A DNA stretch of 64,000 nucleotides from CAVUWL01 sp963787415 (GTDB lineage: Bacteria; Actinomycetota; Thermoleophilia; Solirubrobacterales; 70-9): contig CAWBCO010000006.1 in the NCBI GenBank assembly GCA_963787415.1, forward strand, positions 124,001 through 188,000. Reading direction: 5' to 3'. How positions within the stretch are numbered: position 1 is the stretch's first letter; each line of letters begins with the position of its first letter. The position numbers were made by a program, and so were the translations under genes. The notes below the pieces were generated by a model. The model saw nothing but the letters and a program-made list of their open reading frames with translations. It was not told where the DNA came from and did not search any database. This document shows, one piece after another, positions 56,145 through 64,000 of this stretch.

Positions 56145-56934
56145 TCAGCGTGTGCCAGTGCAGCGCAAGTCGGCGTCGAGCGGGCCGATCCGGTACTGCG
56201 CGAGGCTCCGGCGCCACGCCGGTAAAGCCAGCGCTCGTGCAGTTCTGCCGCGCCTGCGTGAGTGTTGCGTCGGTCCCGGCCACCCAGTCGGGCAGCTTGC
56301 CGTCGAAGGCCGTCGATGTTGTCTGCGCCATCAGCCCCGTGATCTCCTTCCATTGGGCGCTGGTGGAGTAGATCCCGATCGGTCCGGTCGCGCCGGCGTT
56401 TTGCAGGCCGGCGATGAAACCCTGCAGCGCGGCGACGTTGAGCTGGTAAGTCCCAGCCCAGCTCAACATCAGCTCGACGTCCAACCACCACGGCGCGGTC
56501 TTGGCCGCGACCGGGTCGAGCCCGGAGACGAGCCGGTAGGAGCGGGCGGCGCGCTGCTCGCCGTAAATGTAGGAGCAGGAGTTGGTCAGCAGGCCGTTAC
56601 AAGCACCGTAGGCCGGCGCGGTGCCGGCGCTAGGCCAGTCCGCAACGTGATAACCGCCAGGGTTACCGGTGTCGATGTAAAACGACATGGGCGGCTGTTT
56701 CGGCCGCTTCTGGCCCGGCGCGCCGCGGGCCCAGTGCAGCTCACCGCTGATACACGGGTTTGCGTTCTTCGCCAGCTCGCCATTGACACCGACGATCCCG
56801 AACAGCGGATTCGACGGATAGGAACCCGAGCACTGCGGATAGGAGATGTCAAAAGCGGTGGTCGGCGAGGAGCTGCCGCTCGCCGCGATGACCAGCACCA
56901 CAACGACGATAAGGGCGAGCGCTACCACCGGCAC
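56145..56934 (-). pseudogene. Secreted DUF1906/GH25-like protein, frameshifted at its C-terminus
   Basis: An N-terminal hydrophobic anchor (VVALALIVVVVLVIAA) is followed by AFDISYPQC, MSFYIDTGNPGG, APWWLDVELMLSW and GPIGIYSTSAQWKEI. This is the TIM-barrel order of DUF1906/glycoside-hydrolase-25-like proteins, with acidic residues in DISYPQ and DVEL. After GFTGVAPE the expected ending LAQYRIGPLDADLRCTGTR lies in another frame and stops at 56145, so one extra base lies near 56210. The open frame instead runs to 56107, close to the IS1380 element. It may act on peptidoglycan or envelope sugars; this is inferred. Confidence 0.7.
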
Positions 56935-57288
56935 CCACCGCGCTCAGTACCGGGAACGACTGGCAGGCGCCACGGCCGCCAAGCTACCACGGGGCTGGGC
57001 ACGCGCCCGGTCCACAGGGGGCGCCAGCAGGGTCACGCCGAACCGCAAAGCAGGACCCCCCAACGGCGAGGTTTGCGGCCCCGAGATTCGCCAGGGCAGG
57101 CGCACACATCGTCGGCTGCGATACGCCCGCAGCAGACGATGTGTAAGCGGGTTGATTGTCAGCGGGAGACAATCGCAATGACGAACCCAGGCGTCTTTCC
57201 GGCCCACGTCTACCCCTCTGCTTCCGCACGAAATGACAGCCGATCAGCGCCACGGGCGGTTGGAGTCATGCGCCTTCGGTGTCCAAAA

Positions 57289-57330
57289 TGGGCAGTACTG
57301 GGCTCGAACCAGTGACCTCCTGCTTGTAAG
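57289..57330 (-). tRNA. 3' half of a tRNA, anticodon TAC (Val-type), 5' half absent
   Basis: On the minus strand the anticodon loop CTTACAA, stem GCAGG, variable AGGTC, a perfect T-stem ACTGG/CCAGT with TTCGAGC loop, the acceptor strand ACTGCCC and the discriminator A follow one another exactly. No matching 5' acceptor or D-arm exists upstream. Tyrosine recombinases often leave such 3' halves as attachment sites. Not a functional tRNA. Confidence 0.5.
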
Positions 57331-57763
57331 TTGCGCCACCTGCTGCCATTTGCGGCAGTTTGTGGGGCTTTTACTGCAAAACGGCTGTATCCGCCCTAAT
57401 CCCGCGCCTTCTACTGCCAGTCTGCTGCCGTGTGTCACTTCCATAAAGCTTCCAGGATGGGGCCACTTGAAGTGCGGCTCCGCTCTCATGTTGGTCGCTG
57501 CGTTGACAAACTGAAGGCGCAGCGGCGAGCTTGTCAAGCGACCTCGAAGCCAGGGTGAAGGCTTTTACCACCCCGCGCCGGCGAAGCCTCACGCAACAGG
57601 CAGCCGACTGGCGCAAACTTCAGGAGCAAACCGCTCAGGTCCTCGCTGCTGCAATCGAAAAGCAGGCTGACAGTCTGTCTGCTGGTGTCCGGCGCTGGAA
57701 CCCTTTGGCCCCAGAGTGCAAAAATGGCACCATTGCGCGCGGTTGAAGCTAAATTCGCTCGCT

Positions 57764-57804
57764 GCACACACGAGAGGTCTCTGGTTCGAGACCAGCAGTG
57801 CCCA
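57764..57804 (+). tRNA. Second tRNA 3'-half-like sequence
   Basis: GGTCTCTGGTTCGAGACC forms the T-arm region, and CAGTGCCCA follows as an acceptor-like end. It resembles the fragment at 57289-57330 but lies on the opposite strand. The anticodon arm is poor and no clean 5' half is found, though GGCAC at 57726-57730 can pair with GTGCC. Confidence 0.35.
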
Positions 57805-58391
57805 TCACCGCAAACCCGCATTCATGCTCATGCTTCCCCTCTCCTGTCTAGCCGTGTGGTCATGGGAAGGATGCAGAGGCCCCGGGCGCCGAGGCTGGGA
57901 CGGCCCCATTGGCGCCCGGGGACGACTGCGCCTTCGCGGTTGGCCGTGGAGGCAGAAGAGATCTCCAGAGCCAGTGACCGCTTCGGTTACTTCTGTGGCG
58001 CCTCTCGACCAGGGATAGTCGGGAGGCTCCGTTTGCCGCCGTCCGGCCAGGGAAGGGGACGACGACAGCCTGCTCAAGCAGAGCCCTGGTATGCCTGAGG
58101 GGAAGTTGTCAGATTGTCCAGTACGTGTCCACCAAGGAGAAATGCAATTGGGGTGGGTAGCGAAGCTTGGGGCCGCTACGCTCGGCGACCACAACATGAC
58201 GCTGTCGCCGAAGGCGTCGAGGCAACAGTCCGTGTCTTGGGCCACTTCGCCGCTCACCGTGTCCTCCCACCTTGTCTAGCCGAGACCACAAGCACCGGAG
58301 ATGCGCCTGGTAGGGCCCTTGAGGACCGGATGATGCAGCTGATCCTCATTGTCATTGAGCACGCCTTCGGACAAAACTAGGGTGCGGGATC

Positions 58392-61169
58392 TCAGTGATG
58401 CCGCCGAGGTGTGTTTCGCTTGGCCTTTTTCTTGGCGCTTTTCCCCCTACACGCGGTCTTCGTCTTCACCTGCTGAGTAAGGGTCTTTGCGTTTTGGCCG
58501 GTGAATTCAACCGTCGAGGTCGTCGGGGCGCTGCAGAGGCTTTCGGTGTTTGAGAGGTAGCCCTGGCTGCCGCCGAAGAGAGTGAAGCGGAAGTGTCCAA
58601 TCGGGGCATCGGGGATGACGGGGACGACAGTCTTTAGGTGACCACCCTTGACCGAAGAGGATTCGGCCTCGGGAGTGAGCATCACCTGACCGCCGAGAAT
58701 GAAGGCGAGGTGGGGCAAGAGGCCGAAACCCGAGACTGCGTAGACCGGACCTTTGAGCGGTGCTTCAAGCAGTGGGGTATTGGTGATCGCTTCGCCGATC
58801 GCCTGGCGCCCCGCGCAGTGATCGGAGGCGAGTTCGGCTCGGTCACAGAGATTGCCGAGGTGGCGCTGGTCGATCTCAAATGCTTTGGGAAGGGTGACTG
58901 TGAGCGATTTAATGTTGGCGTCGCCGGGGCGGGTGGTGAGGTCGAACTGCGAGGCTCGGGTCTTGGGAGCGCTTGGTCTGGCCCTTGCCGCCGAGTTGGG
59001 TGATGGTCATCTTCGGGGCGAAAGGCAAGGGCGAGCAGCTGACCACCTGGAAATAGGAGGAGAAGTTTGCGACCGTGCCCTGATCTCCGACGCCCTGCGA
59101 GGCCACCGACATCGGCGAGCAGTTGGTCGGGTTGATCATGAAGTTGGGCTTGTTGATGTTGACCTGGATTTCGCGCATCCGCAGCGGCACGCCGCCGATG
59201 ATCTCGGGGACCGTTTCCGAGTCGGCGACGACGTGGGCGTCGTGTTCGTCGATATGCAGCGCCACCCGGACGACGACGGTGCCGTAGTCATAGGGGCCGG
59301 CCAGGGCGGGGGTGATCGCGACCAGGCTTAAGGGAGCGCCTTTGAAGGGTCCCGCCATATAGATCTTCCCTACCGCGTGGAAGGGATGGGTCCCAGGTCC
59401 GGCAGCGACGTTGCTAGTGCCGATTTCGCTCGACGCCGGGCAGCTCGGATCCGCCTGCTCGGTGCGGCCGAGGGTATTTGCAGCCGCCGCGATAGAGGCC
59501 TCCGGGCAGTAGACGATGCCGTGCAGGTTGGCGGTCAGGCCCGGTGGCATCGTGAAGTTGAGCTTGCCGAGATCCTGGTCGCCGTCTTCGCGGTTGAGTT
59601 TGAGGGTGAAGGAGGAGAAGGCGCCGGCGGTGGGGTTGGAGGTGCCGGCGACTAGGCTTGGGTTGAAGGGGCGGACCTGGCCAGGGCAATCGCTGCCGTG
59701 TGGACCGGATTCGAAACCGAATACCTGTTTCGAATGCTGATCCGAAAGAGCTTCGTCCCAGGGGAAGAAATCGGCGCTGACTTCATAAATCCTGCAGACA
59801 GTAGGGGTCGCCATGAGGGCTCGTTCACCCGCAAAGAGATGTAGCTGAAAGTTTTCGAAAGGGACCTGCGGCAGGTTTTCGAAGTAGGCGGTCAACTGGC
59901 CGGTTTCAGGGTTGGGCTTGACCGAACCGACGAGCTTGGCGTTGATCCCGAAGCCCGAGGCGACCATGAAGAGGCGATACTGGTTGCTGGGCTTCGGTTC
60001 GCCGAAATAGACAGCTCCTTCGAGAGGGCCGTTGAGGGTCGGCGAAGTGATCGCGAAGGTTCCTATCTTCGAGTTGTCGGGACATTCTGCGGGACCCTCA
60101 GAGCCAAAGTTGGCCTGGGCATCGGTGCAGGCGGTCTGGCCGTCGGCGGCATCGGGGTTGATCGTGAAGCCTTCGGGCAGGGTGACGGTGGCCGACTTGA
60201 TCTACGAAGGCGAAGCGGCAAAACCCTCAAACTGAGGGGCGCTCAACTCGAGGTCGAGACCCGAAGGAGCGTCCGTTTCACCCGTCGTCGGACTCGCGTG
60301 CAGAACAGGATTGAAGGTCTCCCTTTCGCATTCGACAATCGCCGGATAGTTAGATTCGGCCTTGGAGCGATTACTGGGATCCTGGTACGTCTGCACTTCC
60401 AAGGTCGTCTTCAATGGCACCCCAGAACAGGCGGTCGGATTGTCGATTAGAGGATGCACCGAGATGCTCGCGGGGGTCGGTTCGCTGATACAGCTGGTGT
60501 CGGAGAACCCCCTGGCAGCCCGGGGGATTGCCCGGAGTCCCTTTCGGGAAACGCTGAGGATCGTGGGCCGCCAAGGCCGGAAATCCCCAGAAGATCAGTT
60601 TGGCTTTTGCCAGGGGGGTCAGCTGCGTAATGTCCTGGACCGTGAAGCGCAAGCCATAGTCGCCACCCGTCCGGACCGCGACCGGAATCGCGATCGGGAT
60701 GTCAAGGGTCGGGACGACGAAAGAGAAGCGCGCCGTTTCTTCGCCCGCTGGCACCAGATCGTAGATCGGTGCGGTGCCGAGCAGTTTGTTCGGGATTACC
60801 TTCGTCGTTGGCGTAAACCGTGATCAGTCCCGCCTGCGAGTTCGAAGCGCATTGATCGAGGGCAAAATCCGCGGCGGTACACTCGGTGATCGCGTCGGTG
60901 TTACCGAATACGCCTTGGGGGGCGTCGAAGACTACGTTCTTGGCCGCCTCCGGTTCCCCTGGGCTCTGCAATGAGAAGCTCATCGTCAAATCGGGATGGC
61001 CGCCAGCCAGCGACGTCGAACTGGTAGTAATAAAGGATTCGATTCCCTCACTAGCCTGAGCGGATGCGGCGAACAAAGCCGTAGCGCAAAGGCACGTGGA
61101 CACGAGAATCAGTGCTCGCAGAACACGGCAAGGTGAAGAAAGCTCGTTGACGGTCATCTTAGGCCTCAT
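58392..61169 (-). pseudogene. Type B giant secreted protein (pair 3), multiple lesions
   Basis: ATG 61169 has an AGGAG ribosome site and a signal peptide (LVSTCLCATALFAASAQA). Homology to the other type B proteins runs the full length, but frames change near 60810 (after DEGNP), near 60515 (in a run of five Gs) and near 58950, and GAG has become TAG at 60204-60202 (SPS, stop, IKSATVTLP). Motifs present are GFTINP, LKLNREDGDQDLGKLNFT, INPTNCSPMSVAS and the basic tail AKKKAKRNTPRRHH. At least four lesions suggest a pseudogene. Confidence 0.75.
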
Positions 61170-61197
61170 CGTCGCTCTCTCCTCATTCCCCGGCCGC

Positions 61198-64000
61198 TCA
61201 GCCACGCTTTTGGTGGGTCGTTTTGCGGTGGTGCTTATTCTTGTGATGCTTCTTGCCATGCTTGTTTGTTTTCTTCTTCTGAGTTGGAACGTTGCCGCCG
61301 TTACTAACTCCTACGGTCTTGATTGCCGGAGATTCAGGAGTTTGGCTGCCAGGACCGTGACACTCATCTGAAGCGGCGCACGGGGGAGGCGGTTCCAGGT
61401 ACGGGAATCCACCTTCGACCCGGGCGTCATAGATCTTCATGGTCTGGCCGCTTTTATCCTGGGGAACCAAGTTGTCGCGAGTGAAGAAGTAGACATCGGT
61501 GCCACTGGCACTGACCGAGAGCAGGCCCGAGTCAAATGGGCTGGTGCCGGTGGAAATCAGCTCGGTCTTGCCGCTCTCCCACTCATAGGCGTCCTTCTTT
61601 TCGTCCTGGTCGCGAGCGACCAGGGGCTCGGCGGTGGTGAAGAAGACTTGGCCGCCGTCGGTCAGGCTGAGGCCGTTGGAGGCCATCGTCGAATCGAAGT
61701 TCGGCTCAACCCCCGTCGGGTCGCAGGAGACGCAGTCGAGTGCTTCGGTTGAAGCTCTGTAGCGGTAGATCTCAGCGTGGCCGGCGTTGTCGTAGGAGGA
61801 GTCGAGCGGCTGGGTCGTCGCGAATGCCGCGAAGGCGCCCGAAGGGGTGACCTCAAAGTCGGCGCTCTTGGGGGTACCCGCTTCCTTGACCGAGTCGAGC
61901 ACGACCGGGTCTTCGGGCGAGAGGGTGGCGATGAAGCGCGGCGCCTGGCCGGGATCCGCAAGGTAGAGGTTGGGTTGGTTGAGGGTGCCGCTGGTGGCGC
62001 CGGCAAGCTGCTCTGGGGAGAGGAAGTAGACGGCGCCGCTTTCCGCGGAGACAGCGCCGGGGATCGCCACGGCGCCGCAGTCTTCGACCGCGCCGACGGT
62101 GTTCCAGTGTTCGCCGTTCGCGTTGGGCACCGGGTCACAGGCATCGGAGTTGCCGGTGCCGGTGGTGCCGGTGGAGATCCGCATCAGGGTGGCGCTGGAG
62201 CCATTTATTTCGGCCTCATATATGTCGGCGCTGGAGTCGGTGTCCTGGTCGGTGGCGGTGGTCAGGGCATCGCGGGTCGTGAAGAAGACCTTGGAGCCGT
62301 CTTCGGTCATCCCGTCAAAGAGGACGCCGTGGCTGGAGCCGGGGGCGAGGTCAACGCTGTCGGCGGAGTCACCGACGTCCATGTAGGGAAGGTAGTAGAC
62401 GTTGCCGTCGGCATCTTCGGAGACCTTCTGGGCAACAAGGATGTGTGAGCCGTTGGTGGAGATGTCGAGCTCGGCGATGCCCGGCCCGCTCATCGTCGCC
62501 CCGCCCGGGGTCTTGGAGACGACGTGGGTGGTGTTCGTCGCGAGGTCGCGGTCATAGATCGAGAGATCGCCGTTGTTGTTGGCGTCAGGCTCAAACTGGG
62601 ATTTGGATCCGAAGATCAGGTGGGTACCATCAGCGGAGAGCTCCCTGCCGATCGTGCCTTCGGCCTTGGCGCTGGGGCCGGGGTCGAGGGAGCCCGCCAT
62701 ACCCTGGACCAGGCTGCCGTCGGGGAGGTGGACGGGGATGCCGGTGAAGCCACCTTCAAAGCACGGGCTGCAGCCTTCCGGGCCGCCATAGGCGAAGGTG
62801 GAGAGGTTCGAAGCCACCCCGGACGGGATCGAGGAAAAAGGGGCGAGCGAAAAAGGATTGTCGGCCGGGACACCGACGTATTCGGTCGACCAGCCGCCTT
62901 CGCCGCGTGTGGCGATGTAGGGGTCGGGGCCACGGTTGGTGGGATTATCGGTGCCGGGAATGCCACCGCCGTGGACCGCGTAGAGGACACGAGAGGGACC
63001 TTCGGCTTCGGGGTAGCCGCCGTAGGGCTTCTGGCCCGAGATGAGGGGCGATTCGACGTCATAGCCGCCGGCGTTGCTGGCCGAGACGAGCTCATAGGCG
63101 CGGCAGTCAAGGAGCTGGGCGGCGCCGGTCTGCTGGCGCACGTGCTTATTGGCACAGGGATCGGTGAGGACGGGGGTGAAAGGGTAGGTGGTGAAGGTTC
63201 GATCGGGACCTTCGAAGGTGCCGGTTACGTTCTGAGCTATCAATCGCCAATGGTAGGTCATGCCCGGAGTCAAACTACTCAACTGCGTGCTCACATTTTG
63301 AAACGTAACTCCGGAGGCCAGTTTTCCGCCTGATAGCGGCGCGCTCCCACTGTAGGTCATGCCCGCTGACTGAAATTCGGCTTCCGTTGCGTATTCAAAG
63401 CGATATGTAGTTTCGTTGCCGCCAGGATTAATCTGTGCATTAAGCAAAGCACTGTCAGAGCTGACATTGCTGACAGATTCACTCGCCAACGGAGCCGACA
63501 AAGGGGTCGAAACAATTTCATCTTCACCATAGCTAGTACCACCACTGTTAGTAGCAACAACGCGATAGTGATATGTGCTAGCTGGATTGAGACCACTCAA
63601 CACATACGACAGCTGAGTAGGGCTTGGGCCATTGGGTGCACCATCGTCTGAGGATGGCACTGGGACTTTATTGCCATAGCTCGCGGACGGTCCCCATTCG
63701 AAATAGTAATGAGTGTCTTCGCCATTACCTATAAAAGATCCGTTCAACTGCACGCTGGTCGAAGCTATATTGGTCGACGCTGCAGTGCTCAGACCAATGA
63801 CCCAATGTGGAGTATAAGTGTGATCACTTGTCACGTTGGCACCGTTGGAATTTGCCACGACTAGCCGATAGTGATAAGTGGTCTCAGGCAACAGGCCACT
63901 GATTTTGGCATTAACTTCAGTTTCGCCAGCGTATGGAGTGGCAGGTTCACAGGGAACTTTTCCGAGGCTATAGTTACCTTCTTCAGAGCCGTATTCGAAA
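61198..64000 (-). CDS. Type A giant secreted propeller/FN3 protein (pair 3), 5' end beyond window
   Basis: The frame is open to the right edge, so the signal peptide and first propeller are outside. At least 934 residues are seen. FN3-like repeats show TYHYRLVVANSNG, TYHYRVVATNSGG and TYHWRLIAQNVTG. The HVRQQTGAAQLLDCRAYEL module follows, with PD40-like repeats (DGSKVFFTTRDAL, DGGQVFFTTAEPL) and the tail KKKTNKHGKKHHKNKHHRKT, basic and His-rich. It stops 28 bases before the type B start. Intact within the window. Confidence 0.82.
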   Translation of the reverse strand, partial: FEYGSEEGNYSLGKVPCEPATPYAGETEVNAKISGLLPETTYHYRLVVANSNGANVTSDHTYTPHWVIGLSTAASTNIASTSVQLNGSFIGNGEDTHYYFEWGPSASYGNKVPVPSSDDGAPNGPSPTQLSYVLSGLNPASTYHYRVVATNSGGTSYGEDEIVSTPLSAPLASESVSNVSSDSALLNAQINPGGNETTYRFEYATEAEFQSAGMTYSGSAPLSGGKLASGVTFQNVSTQLSSLTPGMTYHWRLIAQNVTGTFEGPDRTFTTYPFTPVLTDPCANKHVRQQTGAAQLLDCRAYELVSASNAGGYDVESPLISGQKPYGGYPEAEGPSRVLYAVHGGGIPGTDNPTNRGPDPYIATRGEGGWSTEYVGVPADNPFSLAPFSSIPSGVASNLSTFAYGGPEGCSPCFEGGFTGIPVHLPDGSLVQGMAGSLDPGPSAKAEGTIGRELSADGTHLIFGSKSQFEPDANNNGDLSIYDRDLATNTTHVVSKTPGGATMSGPGIAELDISTNGSHILVAQKVSEDADGNVYYLPYMDVGDSADSVDLAPGSSHGVLFDGMTEDGSKVFFTTRDALTTATDQDTDSSADIYEAEINGSSATLMRISTGTTGTGNSDACDPVPNANGEHWNTVGAVEDCGAVAIPGAVSAESGAVYFLSPEQLAGATSGTLNQPNLYLADPGQAPRFIATLSPEDPVVLDSVKEAGTPKSADFEVTPSGAFAAFATTQPLDSSYDNAGHAEIYRYRASTEALDCVSCDPTGVEPNFDSTMASNGLSLTDGGQVFFTTAEPLVARDQDEKKDAYEWESGKTELISTGTSPFDSGLLSVSASGTDVYFFTRDNLVPQDKSGQTMKIYDARVEGGFPYLEPPPPCAASDECHGPGSQTPESPAIKTVGVSNGGNVPTQKKKTNKHGKKHHKNKHHRKTTHQKRG

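Larger units (their letters stand above)
56935..58391. other. Intergenic region with two half-tRNA sequences
   Basis: About 1.45 kb without a supported protein gene. The frames here are shadows of tRNA-like and GC-rich DNA. The half-tRNA sequences at 57289-57330 and 57764-57804 are listed separately. Confidence 0.5.

Noticed and set aside
57726..57804. A complete tRNA gene
   Set aside because: Only the T-arm and acceptor end are good; the D-arm and a seven-base anticodon loop cannot be formed.
29867..61169. Programmed +1 frameshifting as a shared mechanism
   Set aside because: The break sites share no slippery sequence or downstream structure that I can see, and they include unrelated genes, one deletion and a nonsense mutation.
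61777..62448. 223-codon Gly/Val-rich plus-strand ORF
   Set aside because: Antisense to the PD40-like part of the type A gene; its composition reflects the opposite coding frame.

Overview
The window is GC-rich bacterial DNA that looks like an actinobacterium of the Thermoleophilia/Solirubrobacterales type. The evidence is the GC-rich coding, an F420-type flavin oxidoreductase, two P450s, TANNNT promoters placed for leaderless transcription, and very large secreted proteins built of NHL-type propellers and fibronectin-III-like repeats with the TYHYRLVATN-type strand. The lineage is inferred from protein character only; no rRNA gene or complete tRNA gene was found.

Left part (1-34 kb): ordinary accessory and housekeeping genes with mobile elements between them. 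In order: a DUF2252 kinase-like gene (cut by the left edge); an ECF sigma operon on the minus strand led by two tiny overlapping ORFs; an IS3 element; an orphan MlaE permease; a divergent AraC/SRPBCC pair; secreted proteins; an asparagine-synthase-like protein; an ArsR repressor with an NmtR-like metal site, divergent from a membrane protein and a methyltransferase; an ISAzo13 element; DUF2855, F420-type and hydrolase genes; a P450; DUF2237; an SGNH hydrolase; a three-gene minus-strand set ending in an ATP-dependent DNA ligase; a PadR/membrane protein pair; and a TetR-P450 operon with a perfect palindromic operator. A DUF3047 gene, a haloalkane dehalogenase and an alpha/beta hydrolase next to it carry frame lesions or deletions.

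Right part (34-64 kb), almost all minus strand: two blocks of giant secreted proteins. I call the propeller/FN3 proteins type A and a second family (LNREDG, INPTNC and GFTINP motifs) type B. The first block (50253 down to 34119) has five genes in the order A-A-B-A-B, and every junction is a 4-base NTGA stop/start overlap. The second block (from beyond 64000 to 58392) repeats the A-B order. A upstream of B therefore occurs three times, which suggests the two families work together at the cell surface. Most of these proteins end in a strongly basic tail. Four of the seven carry frameshifts and one of those also has an in-frame stop, so each is either decaying or affected by sequence errors. Between the blocks lie a secreted protein of unknown function with its own terminator, an IS3 remnant, an IS1380 transposase next to a truncated DUF1906-like gene, and two half-tRNA sequences.

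Regulation visible in the sequence: six starts have a TANNNT -10 exactly 6 bases upstream of the start codon, the geometry of leaderless mRNAs. Two of these promoters carry palindromes that suit the adjacent ArsR and TetR genes.
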